Shown here piece by piece: positions 7,849 through 16,097 of a DNA stretch of 64,000 nucleotides. Under the pieces are notes generated by a model. The model searched no databases and was not told the DNA's origin. It worked only from the letters and a program-made list of their open reading frames with translations. The position numbers and the translations under genes are program-made. Each line of letters opens with the position of its first letter. The first letter of the stretch is position 1. Source of the DNA: Streptomyces sp. ISL-10 (GTDB lineage Bacteria; Actinomycetota; Actinomycetes; Streptomycetales; Streptomycetaceae); assembly GCF_018614575.1 (NCBI RefSeq), contig NZ_JAGGOJ010000020.1, positions 1 to 64,000 on the forward strand, written 5' to 3'.

Positions 7849-7865
7849 ACCGCCGTCTCGGCGGT
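7849..7865 (+). terminator. Short hairpin after the sortase gene
   Basis: ACCGCCG at 7849-7855 pairs perfectly with CGGCGGT at 7859-7865 across a three-base loop, 60 bases beyond the sortase stop. Confidence 0.35.
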
Positions 7866-7868
7866 GAC

Positions 7869-7953
7869 GGACCGCATACGGACCGCATACGGACCGCACA
7901 CGGACCGCATACGGATCGCCGCGGACCGCATACGACCATCGCGGACCGCATAC
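7869..7953. repeat. 11-base GGACCGCATAC repeat array
   Basis: GGACCGCATAC occurs at 7869, 7880, 7891 (one substitution) and 7902 in perfect tandem register, then again at 7923 and 7943, spaced 20 bases. The whole 7790-8171 interval between the sortase and the TSUP gene holds no convincing gene. Confidence 0.85.
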
Positions 7954-8171
7954 GACTCATCGCGGACGGCCGGGCCCCCGCAGTCCCGCCTCGCGGCCTT
8001 CTCCACCGAGGTCGCCTACCCCGCGTCCACGGCACGGTCCCTGAGGCGCGGACCTGACGGGCCGCGGGCCGCGTCCTGCTGGAGATCGCCGAGCGCGCGA
8101 AGGCCGTGTACGCGGAGACCGCCGCCCCCTCCTGAGCAGCGGTGGCGTGCCCTGGGCCCCGGCAGGCCGAC

Positions 8172-8957
8172 CTACGCGTTCCACTGGTCGAAACCGAGCT
8201 TGGCGACCAGCGAGAAGACGACGACCAGCAGCACACCACGTACGAACTCGCTGCCCTTGCGCAGTGCCATACGGGCGCCGATCAAGCCGCCCACCAGGTT
8301 GAACACGGCCATGACCACGGCGAGCTGCCAGAGCACGGTGCCCTGGTACGCGAACATCGCCAGCGCTCCCGCATTGGTGCAGACATTGACGATCTTGGCG
8401 GTCGCGGAGGCGGTCACCAGGTCGAGGTGGAGGACCGCCGTCAGCGCCAGGACCAGGAACGTGCCGGTGCCGGGCCCGAACAGGCCGTCGTAGAAGCCGA
8501 TTCCGCCGCCGACCAGGACGATCGCCGCGACCGTACGCGCCCGGCTCACCCGGCGCCGCGCCGCGTCGGTCGCCGTGCCGAAGGAGGGCCGCAGCATCAC
8601 GAACGCCGCCACTCCGAGCAGCACGACCATGATCACGGGACGCAGGACGTCGCTGCTGATCCCGGCTGCGAAGAAGGCGCCGCCCATCGAGCCCGCGAGG
8701 GCCGCGAGGCCGATCCGCACAGCGGTCTTCACCTGGACCGGCGCCTCGCGCACATAGGTGACCGCGGCGCCCGAGGTGCCGACGATCGCCACCGCCTTGT
8801 TGGTCCCGAGGACATGCGCGGCCGAGACGTTCGGCAGGCCGAGCAGCAGGGCGGGCAGGAGAAGCAGTCCACCGCCGCCCACCACCGCGTCGATCCAGCC
8901 GGCCGCCGCGGCCGCGAGACAGAGGACGACCAGTGTGGTCAGTGATATGTCGGGCAC
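8172..8957 (-). CDS. TSUP-family (TauE/SafE-like) permease
   Basis: The 261-residue integral membrane protein has about eight hydrophobic segments arranged as two related halves. The family signatures are GWIDAVVGGGGLLLLPALL near the N-terminus and GGGIGFYDGLFGPGTGTFLV at the start of the second half. TSUP permeases export sulfite, sulfonates or organic anions; the substrate here is undetermined. The GTG start at 8957 places the first transmembrane helix right at the N-terminus. It is divergent from the nitrite reductase gene set at 9173, with the GlnR-like site between them, so a nitrogen-related anion cannot be excluded. Confidence 0.85.
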   Translation of the reverse strand: MPDISLTTLVVLCLAAAAAGWIDAVVGGGGLLLLPALLLGLPNVSAAHVLGTNKAVAIVGTSGAAVTYVREAPVQVKTAVRIGLAALAGSMGGAFFAAGISSDVLRPVIMVVLLGVAAFVMLRPSFGTATDAARRRVSRARTVAAIVLVGGGIGFYDGLFGPGTGTFLVLALTAVLHLDLVTASATAKIVNVCTNAGALAMFAYQGTVLWQLAVVMAVFNLVGGLIGARMALRKGSEFVRGVLLVVVFSLVAKLGFDQWNA

Positions 8958-9112
8958 TCTGGCGACCCTATGAACAGGCCGAGTGCGTCGTCCAACAATC
9001 CGCTGACTTCTTGAGCGGCCTCTGAGGTTCCCCGCCGGACGGCTGCCGCCTCGGCTCACCCTCTGCGGACCGGGCACCCTCACACTCGCTCTCCACCCCC
9101 GCTGAGGGCAGC

Positions 9113-9150
9113 GTTCCTCGCGGGAAACAGAGGAGAACCTGTCGGGAAAC
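9113..9150 (+). promoter_or_regulatory. GlnR box upstream of the nitrite reductase genes
   Basis: The site reads GTTCC-N6-GAAAC-N6-GAACC-N6-GAAAC, beginning at 9113, 9124, 9135 and 9146. Both GAAAC b-halves are perfect and exactly 22 bases apart, and the first a-half fits gTnAC at four of five positions. GlnR is the Streptomyces nitrogen regulator and nirB is one of its established targets. Confidence 0.75.
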
Positions 9151-9172
9151 ACCGACGACGCACGCTGCTTGC

Positions 9173-10408
9173 ATGACTTCGGAGATCGTGGTGATCGGCG
9201 GCGGGACGGCGGGCGCGCGGCTCGCGCGGCAGCTCGGCGCGGACGCCCGCGTCACCGTCATCGGCGAGGAGCAGCACGCCCCTTACAACCGGGTGCTGCT
9301 CGCCGAGGTGCTCGCCGGGCGGTACGGCCCCGAGGTGATCGCCTTGCCCGAGGTGCCCGTGCGGCGCGGCGTGCGGGCGACGTCCGTCGACCGCGAACGC
9401 CGGCTCGTGCACTGCGCGGACGGTACGGCGGTGGCCTACGACCGGCTGGTCCTCGCGACCGGATCCAACCCGGTTCTGCCGCCGCTGCGCGGCATCGGCC
9501 CCGGGCTCCCCGACGGTGTGCACCCCTTCCGCACCCTCGACGACTGCGCCGCCCTGTCGGCGGCCGTCACCCCCGGCATCCGGGCCGTCGTCGTCGGCGG
9601 CGGGCTGCTCGGCGTCTCCGCGGCGCGGGCGCTCGCCGAACGCGGCGCCAAGGTGGTGCTCGCCCAGCAGGGCGAGCACCTCATGGAGCGCCAGCTCGAC
9701 GTCTCCGCCTCGACGCTGCTGCGCAGCCACCTGGAGGCCCTCGACGTCGAGGTGCACACCGAGTGCCGGGTGCGCGGACTGCGCACCGGCCCCGACGACG
9801 CGGTCAGCGCCGTGGTCCTCGCCGACGGCTTCGCGCTCGACGCCGAGATCGTGGTCCTGGCCTGCGGGGTACGTCCCCGCGTCGGCCTCGCGGCGGACGC
9901 CGGGCTCACGGTGCGCCGCGGCATCGTCGTCGACGACGAGCTGCGCACCTCCGACCCGTACATCCACGCCATCGGCGACTGCGCCGAGCACAACGGCGTG
10001 GTCCAGGGCCTCGCGGGCCCGGCCCTCGAACAGGCCGACGTCCTCGCGTCCGTGCTGAAGGCAGAGATGCCGAACGCCGACGGCACCGCGGACACCGGGA
10101 CCGCCGAGGCCCGCTACACCGGCACCCGGGCCCTGACCCGGCTCACGCTGGCGTCGGCGACGAGTCCACTCGACCTCGCCGCCTTCGGCGACCCGACGCC
10201 CCGCCCGGGGGACGACGTCGTCCAGCTCGCCGACGCCACCCGCGGCGCCTACCGCAAGGTCGTCGTCCGAGGGGACCGGCTCGTCGGCGGGGTGCTGCTC
10301 GGGGATCTCGCCTCCGTCGGCGCGCTCGCCCGGGCATGGGAGGGCGACGAGGCCCTTCCCGACTCCGTGCCCCTGCTCCACCTGCTCACCAATGATGGAG
10401 GCCTCTGA
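9173..10408 (+). CDS. FAD/NAD(P)H oxidoreductase, probable nitrate reductase electron-transfer subunit
   Basis: The 411-residue protein is a pyridine-nucleotide-disulfide-type oxidoreductase. It has two Rossmann motifs, IVVIGGGTAGARLARQL at the N-terminus for FAD and AVVVGGGLLGVSAARAL near residue 140 for NAD(P)H, then the FAD-pyrophosphate segment PYIHAIGDCAEH near residue 260. It resembles the N-terminal third of NirB and the NasB-type reductases that feed assimilatory nitrate reductase. Its stop is two bases from the nirB start, so it is the first gene of a nirBD operon under the GlnR-like site. The ATG lacks a ribosome site and sits 22 bases after that site, so the transcript may be nearly leaderless. 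Confidence 0.82.
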   Translation: MTSEIVVIGGGTAGARLARQLGADARVTVIGEEQHAPYNRVLLAEVLAGRYGPEVIALPEVPVRRGVRATSVDRERRLVHCADGTAVAYDRLVLATGSNPVLPPLRGIGPGLPDGVHPFRTLDDCAALSAAVTPGIRAVVVGGGLLGVSAARALAERGAKVVLAQQGEHLMERQLDVSASTLLRSHLEALDVEVHTECRVRGLRTGPDDAVSAVVLADGFALDAEIVVLACGVRPRVGLAADAGLTVRRGIVVDDELRTSDPYIHAIGDCAEHNGVVQGLAGPALEQADVLASVLKAEMPNADGTADTGTAEARYTGTRALTRLTLASATSPLDLAAFGDPTPRPGDDVVQLADATRGAYRKVVVRGDRLVGGVLLGDLASVGALARAWEGDEALPDSVPLLHLLTNDGGL

Positions 10409-10410
10409 AC

Positions 10411-13026
10411 ATGGCTGCGATGTCCACTCCCGCGATCACCCCCACCATCGTGGTCGTCGGCCACGGCATGGTCGGCCAGCGATTCCTGGAGGCCCTCGCC
10501 GACCGTGGCGTCACCGAGCGGGCGCGCGTCGTCGTGCTGTGCGAGGAACCGCGCCCCGCCTACGACCGGGTCCGCCTCACCTCGTACTTCTCCGGGAACA
10601 CGCCCGAGGACCTGTCCATGGTCGAGGACGGCTTCCTGGAGAAGCACGGCATCGAACTGCACCTGGGCGACCCGGCCGAGTCGATCGACACCGCCGGCCG
10701 CACGGTCACCGCGCGCTCCGGAGCGACGATCAGCTACGACACGCTGGTGCTGGCGACCGGCTCGTACCCGTTCGTGCCGCCGGTGCCGGGCAAGGACGCC
10801 GAGGGCTGCTTCGTCTACCGCACCATCGAGGACCTGCTCGCGATCGAGGAGTACGCGAAGACGGCCCGCGTCGGCGCGGTGGTCGGCGGCGGTCTGCTCG
10901 GTCTGGAGGCGGCGGGCGCGCTGAAGGGCCTCGGCCTGGAGACCCACATCGTGGAGTTCGCGCCACGCCTGATGCCGGTCCAGGTCGACGACGGCGGCGG
11001 TGCCGCTCTGCTGCGCACCATCGAGAACATGGGGCTCGCCGTCCACACCGGCGTCGGCACCCAGGAGGTCACCGCCGGCGAGAACGGCGCCGTGAACGGC
11101 ATGGCCCTGTCGGACGGTTCGGTCCTCGCCACCGACCTGGTCGTCTTCTCCGCGGGCGTACGGCCCCGGGACCAGCTCGCCCGCGACGCGGGCCTCGCCG
11201 TCGGCGAGCGCGGCGGCATCGTCGTCGACGAGCAGTGCCGCACCTCCGACCCGGCTGTGTTCGCCATCGGCGAGTGCGCCCTCGCCTCGGACGGGCGGGT
11301 GTACGGCCTGGTCGCGCCCGGCTACGAGATGGCCGAGACGGCGGCGGCCGCGCTGGAGGGCGACGTGAGCTCGTTCACGGGCGCCGACCTGTCCACCAAG
11401 CTGAAGCTGCTCGGTGTGGACGTCGCCTCCTTCGGTGACGCCCACGGCACGGCCGAGGGCTGCCTCGACGTCGTCTACTCCGACTCCCGCGCCGGTCTCT
11501 ACAAGAAGCTCGTCATCGGCGCCGACGGCACGCTGCTGGGCGGCATCCTCGTCGGCGACGCCGAGCAGTACGGCACCCTGCGGGCCTTCACCGGCTCGAA
11601 GCCGCCGGTCTCCCCCGAGCAGCTGGTGCTGCCGGCGGGCGCTGGCGCTCCCGTGGCGCTGGGCCCGGCGGCACTGCCTGACGACGCCGTGGTCTGCTCC
11701 TGCCACAACGTCACCAAGGGCACGATCCGCGGCGCCGTCACCGAGCACTCCTGCACCACCGTCCCCGAGGTCAAGAAGTGCACCAAGGCCGGTACGGGCT
11801 GCGGCAGTTGCGTCAAGGTGCTCGGCCAGCTGGTCAACGCCGAGCTGGAGGCCGCGGGCGTCGAGGTCGACAAGGGCCTGTGCGGCTGCTTCGGCCAGAC
11901 CCGCCAGGAGCTGTACGAGATCGTCCGCGCGCTGGGCATCACCTCGTACCAGGAACTCCTCGACAACCACGGCCGCGAGGCGGCGCGCGGCACCGACGGC
12001 TGCGAGGTCTGCAAGCCCGCCGTCGGTTCGGTCATCGCCTCGCTGGCGCCCACGATCGGCGCCTCCGGCTATGTGCTGGAGGGCGAGCAGGCGGCGCTGC
12101 AGGACACCAACGACCACTTCCTCGCCAACCTCCAGAAGAACGGCTCGTACTCGATCGTGCCGCGCATCCCGGGCGGTGAGATCACCCCCGAGAAGCTGAT
12201 CGTCATCGGCGAGGTGGCCCGCGACTTCGGCCTCTACACGAAGATCACCGGCGGCCAGCGCATCGACCTGTTCGGCGCGCGGGTCGACCAGCTGCCGCAG
12301 ATCTGGGGCCGGCTGGTGGACGCGGGCTTCGAGTCCGGGCACGCGTACGGCAAGGCGCTGCGGACCGTGAAGTCCTGTGTGGGGCAGACCTGGTGCCGCT
12401 ACGGCGTGCAGGACTCGGTCCGCATGGCGATCGACCTGGAGCTGCGGTACCGCGGCCTGCGCTCACCGCACAAGCTGAAGTCGGCGGTCTCCGGCTGCCA
12501 GCGCGAGTGCGCGGAGGCCCAGTCGAAGGACTTCGGCGTGATCGCCACCGCCAACGGCTGGAACCTGTACGTCGGCGGCAACGGCGGCGCGACCCCGCGC
12601 CACGCCGATCTGCTCGCGCAGGACCTGTCCGACGCCGAACTGATCAGGCTCATCGACCGGTTCCTGATGTTCTACATCCGCACCGCCGACCGGCTCGAGC
12701 GCACCTCGACCTGGCTGGAGCGGATCGAGGGCGGCCTCGACCATGTGCGCGACGTCGTCGTGCACGACTCGCTCGGCATCTGCGCCGAGCTGGAGTCCCT
12801 GATGGCCGACCATGTCGCCGGTTACCGCGACGAGTGGGCCGAGACGCTGAACGACCCGGAGCGGCTGCTGCGGTTCGTGTCGTTCGTCAACGCCCCCGAC
12901 GTGCCGGACCCGACGGTGAAGTTCGTGCCCGAGCGCGACCAGGTCAAGCCCGACCTGCCGCTGCTGTCCATCCGTCCGCTGGGCGAAGCCCTGGAAGACT
13001 CCCTGGAAGGTACTGCCGCCCGATGA
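10411..13026 (+). CDS. nirB: Nitrite reductase [NAD(P)H], large subunit
   Basis: The 871-residue cytoplasmic enzyme reduces nitrite to ammonium with six electrons from NAD(P)H. In order: FAD/NAD(P)H module (GxGxxG at VVVGHGMVGQRF and VGGGLLGLEAAGAL), a BFD-like [2Fe-2S] domain (C429, C431, C464, C467), a nitrite/sulfite reductase half-domain, and the siroheme-[4Fe-4S] site with C656-x5-C662 and C696-x3-C700. The length is normal for NirB. GGAGG lies nine bases before the ATG, inside the 3' end of the preceding gene. It overlaps nirD by four bases (ATGA). Electron flow is NAD(P)H to FAD to FeS to siroheme. Confidence 0.95.
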   Translation: MAAMSTPAITPTIVVVGHGMVGQRFLEALADRGVTERARVVVLCEEPRPAYDRVRLTSYFSGNTPEDLSMVEDGFLEKHGIELHLGDPAESIDTAGRTVTARSGATISYDTLVLATGSYPFVPPVPGKDAEGCFVYRTIEDLLAIEEYAKTARVGAVVGGGLLGLEAAGALKGLGLETHIVEFAPRLMPVQVDDGGGAALLRTIENMGLAVHTGVGTQEVTAGENGAVNGMALSDGSVLATDLVVFSAGVRPRDQLARDAGLAVGERGGIVVDEQCRTSDPAVFAIGECALASDGRVYGLVAPGYEMAETAAAALEGDVSSFTGADLSTKLKLLGVDVASFGDAHGTAEGCLDVVYSDSRAGLYKKLVIGADGTLLGGILVGDAEQYGTLRAFTGSKPPVSPEQLVLPAGAGAPVALGPAALPDDAVVCSCHNVTKGTIRGAVTEHSCTTVPEVKKCTKAGTGCGSCVKVLGQLVNAELEAAGVEVDKGLCGCFGQTRQELYEIVRALGITSYQELLDNHGREAARGTDGCEVCKPAVGSVIASLAPTIGASGYVLEGEQAALQDTNDHFLANLQKNGSYSIVPRIPGGEITPEKLIVIGEVARDFGLYTKITGGQRIDLFGARVDQLPQIWGRLVDAGFESGHAYGKALRTVKSCVGQTWCRYGVQDSVRMAIDLELRYRGLRSPHKLKSAVSGCQRECAEAQSKDFGVIATANGWNLYVGGNGGATPRHADLLAQDLSDAELIRLIDRFLMFYIRTADRLERTSTWLERIEGGLDHVRDVVVHDSLGICAELESLMADHVAGYRDEWAETLNDPERLLRFVSFVNAPDVPDPTVKFVPERDQVKPDLPLLSIRPLGEALEDSLEGTAAR

Positions 13027-13385
13027 CCATCGCGCCTGAGAAGACCCTGCAGAAGACGGACACGCACATCCAGCTCCGGCTGGGTGACGAGTGGCTGGCC
13101 GTGTGCCCGCTGTCCCGGCTCACGCCCGGCCGCGGGGTCGCGGTCCTGCTGCCGGACGGCCGGCAGGCCGGACTGTTCCTGGACCGTGACGGCGTGCCGT
13201 ACGCGATCGACAACCGCGACCCGTTCACCGGGGCACATGTGCTCTCGCGCGGACTGATCGGCACGGCGGCCGGCCGGCCGTTCGTCGCGTCGCCGCTGCT
13301 CAAGCAGCGCTTCGACCTGGTGTCCGGGCGCTGCCTGGACGACGAGACGGTTTCGGTGACCGCCTACGAGGTCCGCCTCGGCTGA
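13023..13385 (+). CDS. nirD: Nitrite reductase, small subunit
   Basis: The 120-residue protein has the Rieske-like beta fold of NirD (VCPLSRLTPGRGVAVLLPDG, then YAIDNRDPFTGAHVLSRGL, then FVASPLLKQRFDL). The cysteine-histidine pairs that bind the cluster in true Rieske proteins are absent, which is normal for NirD. It is needed for the activity or stability of NirB, with which it shares the overlapping ATGA. Its end is only 17 bases from the convergent EamA gene, leaving no room for a separate terminator. Confidence 0.93.
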   Translation: MTIAPEKTLQKTDTHIQLRLGDEWLAVCPLSRLTPGRGVAVLLPDGRQAGLFLDRDGVPYAIDNRDPFTGAHVLSRGLIGTAAGRPFVASPLLKQRFDLVSGRCLDDETVSVTAYEVRLG

Positions 13386-13402
13386 CAGACCCCCGGCTCC
13401 GC

Positions 13403-14398
13403 TCACGCGTCGTCTGTCACTGCCCTGACTCTTCGCGGCGCGTGAGCGGAATTCCCGTCGCCTGCCGGGCCCCTGCGGCCCGGCAGGCGTCCCTGGGTCA
13501 CGGCGAGCACCGCGCCGGCGAGGAGCACCAGGGCGCCGGCGGCCTGGACGGCGCCGAAGGACTCGTCGAGGAAGATCATGGCCGCGGAGCTGCCGAAGAC
13601 GGGCACGAGGAACATCATCACCGACGCCGAGGCAGGTCCGACCGTGCCGACCCCGCGGTAGTAGAGGAGATTGGCGAGGGCCGTCGGTCCCACCGCGAGG
13701 AACACCACGTTCAGCCAGACCCCGGTGGGTAGTTCGCCCCAGTTCACGTCACCGAGCCGGGGAGCGGAGAACAGGCCGAGGGCCACGGCCCCGGCGCAGG
13801 TGGCGTATGCAGTGGCCCGCAGCGGCTCGATGCCGGCGAGCACGCGCGGCCCGGACAGGGTGAAGGCGGCCCAGCAGACGGCGCTGAGCAGGAACAGCAG
13901 ATCGCCGGTCAGCCGTGTCGCGCCCCCGCCGCCGGTGCTCGCGCCGACGAAGAAGACCACGGCACCCACCACGCCCAGGCCGAGCCCCGCGATGCGCGCC
14001 GGCGACGCCGACTCCTTGCGGGTGATCAGCAGGAACGCGGTGGTGAGCACCGGGCTCATGACCGGGACGATCACGCCCGCGTCCATCGAGGGCGCCAGCG
14101 AGAGACCCCAGAAGAAGCTCAGGTTGTACACGAAGACGCCGAGCAGCCCGGCGAGTGCCGCCCTTCCCCGGTCGCGGGGTGCCACCCGTGCGTCGCGGCG
14201 GCCGAAGAGGCGCACGGCGAGCAGCAGGGCGATCGCTCCGCCGCCGAAGCGGAGGAACGCCGCGACGCTGTACGGCAGTTGCTCCACGACCGTCTTCGAA
14301 CTGCTGAAGGCGCTGCCCCACAGCACCATGGTCACCGTCAGCAGCAGATACGGATTGTCCTTGCTCTTGGGGGTGTTGATCGTCTTCGCCGAGTCCAT
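13403..14398 (-). CDS. EamA/DMT-family exporter
   Basis: The 331-residue protein has ten hydrophobic segments in two EamA repeats, the first opening LLLTVTMVLWGSAFSSSK and the second LLFLLSAVCWAAFTLSG. DMT-family exporters extrude amino acids, purines or other metabolites; the substrate is unknown here. ATG 14398 is used because a longer reading would add a proline- and arginine-rich segment before the first helix. It is divergent from an AraC regulator with only 65 bases between them, a layout typical of regulator-controlled exporters. Confidence 0.85.
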   Translation of the reverse strand: MDSAKTINTPKSKDNPYLLLTVTMVLWGSAFSSSKTVVEQLPYSVAAFLRFGGGAIALLLAVRLFGRRDARVAPRDRGRAALAGLLGVFVYNLSFFWGLSLAPSMDAGVIVPVMSPVLTTAFLLITRKESASPARIAGLGLGVVGAVVFFVGASTGGGGATRLTGDLLFLLSAVCWAAFTLSGPRVLAGIEPLRATAYATCAGAVALGLFSAPRLGDVNWGELPTGVWLNVVFLAVGPTALANLLYYRGVGTVGPASASVMMFLVPVFGSSAAMIFLDESFGAVQAAGALVLLAGAVLAVTQGRLPGRRGPAGDGNSAHAPRRVRAVTDDA

Positions 14399-14463
14399 GG
14401 GGCCAGCGTCGCAGCCCGTGCCCTGCCCGGTCTTGTACGTATGTGCGGGGGGACAATGGGAGC

Positions 14464-15324
14464 GTGGACACGGCTGACGGGGCACCGGGCGCGTACGGGG
14501 AGGGCTGGGCACGCTATTGGCGCGACCCGGACCGTCCGCTGGAGGCGATGCACGCCCACTTCTTCGACCACGTCTACCACCCGCACAGCCATGACGCGTA
14601 CTCGTTCGGGATCACCGAGGCGGGCGCCCAGCGCTTCAGCTGCCGGGGCGGCGCGCACACCAGCGGCGCGGGCATGGTGATGGCGTTCAACCCGGACGAT
14701 CCGCACGACGGGCGGGCCGCGGCCGATCTCGGCTACCAGTACCGGATGGTGCACATCGGCCCCGATGTCGTACGCGAGGTGCTGACGGACACGGCCGGTG
14801 GGCGGGCGGTCATGCCGCTGTTCCCCGAGCCGGCGCTGAGCGACCCGGTGCTGAGCGGCGCCCTGCTGCGGCTGCACACCGCCCTCGTCGGCGACGCGGA
14901 CCCTCTGGTGCGCGACGAGCGGCTGATGGCGGCGGTCACGGCCATGGTGGCCCGTGGCACGGCGCGTCCGCCGCGGGCCCGCGTCCCGGCCCGTGAGAGT
15001 GCGGCCCGGACGGCGGCGCGCCGGGCCCGGGCGCTGCTGGCGGACGCGTACGCGGAGAAGGTGACGGCCGAGCACCTCGCCGAGACGGCGGGCTGCAGCC
15101 GGTTCGCCCTGTACCGGGCCTTCCGGTCCGAGTACGGGATGTCACCGGCCGACTGGCAGCGGCAGGTGCGGCTGCGGCGGGCCCGTGGGATGCTCGCGGC
15201 CGGCACATCGGCGGCCGACGCGGCCGCCGCGGTGGGCTTCAGCGACCAGAGCCATTTCCACCGGTGGTTCGTGCGCTGTTTCGGCGTGACGCCAGGGCTG
15301 TACCAGCGGGCCGGTCGGTCGTGA
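14464..15324 (+). CDS. AraC-family transcriptional regulator
   Basis: The 286-residue protein has an N-terminal cupin ligand-binding domain (HVYHPHSHDAYSFGITEAG, with metal-like histidines, then MVMAFNPDDPHDG) and a C-terminal double helix-turn-helix from about residue 185 (VTAEHLAETAGCSRFALYRAF, then AAAVGFSDQSHFHRWF). Start GTG 14464 is chosen; GTG 14443 in frame adds seven residues. It shares a 65-base divergent intergenic region with the EamA exporter, so the inference is that it controls that gene and itself. Confidence 0.88.
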   Translation: MDTADGAPGAYGEGWARYWRDPDRPLEAMHAHFFDHVYHPHSHDAYSFGITEAGAQRFSCRGGAHTSGAGMVMAFNPDDPHDGRAAADLGYQYRMVHIGPDVVREVLTDTAGGRAVMPLFPEPALSDPVLSGALLRLHTALVGDADPLVRDERLMAAVTAMVARGTARPPRARVPARESAARTAARRARALLADAYAEKVTAEHLAETAGCSRFALYRAFRSEYGMSPADWQRQVRLRRARGMLAAGTSAADAAAAVGFSDQSHFHRWFVRCFGVTPGLYQRAGRS

Positions 15325-15363
15325 CGGACGTGTCACAACCGGCCGGCCCGGCCTTCGCGGGGT

Positions 15364-15786
15364 TCACTTGCCCTGCGCCATTGCCTCCGTGGCCGCCTCC
15401 ATGTCCATCCAGATGACCTCCCACAGGTGGTGGTCGGGATCCTGGAAGGAACGGCCGTACATGAAGCCGTGGTCCTGGGGGTCGTTGGCCGGCGAGCCGC
15501 CGGCGCCGAGGGCCGCGTCCACCAGCTCGTCGACCTTGTCCCGGCTCTCGGCACTCAGGGCCAGGATCACCTCGGTGGACGTGGCGGCGTCCGCGATCTC
15601 CTTCTTGGTGAAGTCCTTGAACCGGGGCTCGGTCAGCAGCATCGCGAAGATGGTGTCGCTGATGACCAGACATGCGGCGTTCTCGTCGGTGAACTGCGGG
15701 TTGAAGGAGTAGCCGAGCTTGCTCCAGAAGGCCTTGCTCGTCTCCAGGTCGTTCACGGGAAGGTTCACGAAGATCATCTGGGGCAT
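15364..15786 (-). CDS. VOC-superfamily (glyoxalase-like) protein
   Basis: The 140-residue protein has two beta-alpha-beta-beta-beta modules of the vicinal oxygen chelate fold: MIFVNLPVNDLETSKAFW at the start and DPQDHGFMYGRSFQDPDH, then HLWEVIWMDM at the end. H and E residues at the module ends fit the metal-ligand positions, but not all four are obvious. Members include glyoxalases, dioxygenases and resistance proteins; this subgroup (PhnB/YaeR-like lactoylglutathione lyase) has no assigned substrate. It is convergent with the AraC gene, 39 bases away. Confidence 0.83.
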   Translation of the reverse strand: MPQMIFVNLPVNDLETSKAFWSKLGYSFNPQFTDENAACLVISDTIFAMLLTEPRFKDFTKKEIADAATSTEVILALSAESRDKVDELVDAALGAGGSPANDPQDHGFMYGRSFQDPDHHLWEVIWMDMEAATEAMAQGK

Positions 15787-16097
15787 GGCCGTCTCTCTCT
15801 CACGGGGCTTCGGTCGGGCGCTTGTGCGGTGCTGTGCGTTCGAAGAGGTAGACGGTGCGGGCGCCGCGTACTCATCGCTCGCGCGCAGAAAAGTTTCACC
15901 CCGGCCTCGGGACCCGGACCCGGGCTTGCGCGGAGCCGGGCGCGACGTCCCAGCGCACACCGGGACTGCCCGGAGCGGACGCCTGTGAGCCATGACACGT
16001 TGACGTGGCGTCCATGCGCCTCTCCTATGTTCTGCCACGCGCGACCCCGCGGCGCCGGCCGGCGCCGCGGGGCGGTCATCCCACACTGGAGTGACAA
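15787..16097. other. Intergenic region, VOC gene to PhoX-like gene
   Basis: This 311-base divergent region holds the promoters of both flanking genes. I see no coding sequence, no convincing PHO box (11-base direct repeats of the GTTCACC type) and no other clear element. Confidence 0.5.

Noticed and set aside
7869..7953. CRISPR array
   Set aside because: Units are 11 bases with no unique spacers of 30-40 bases, and no cas genes are in the window.
10249..12342. A 697-codon minus-strand frame opposite nirB
   Set aside because: Shadow frame; the plus-strand nirB has all cofactor motifs.
16020..16097. PHO box upstream of the PhoX-like gene
   Set aside because: No 11-base direct repeats of the GTTCACC kind could be found, despite the expectation.
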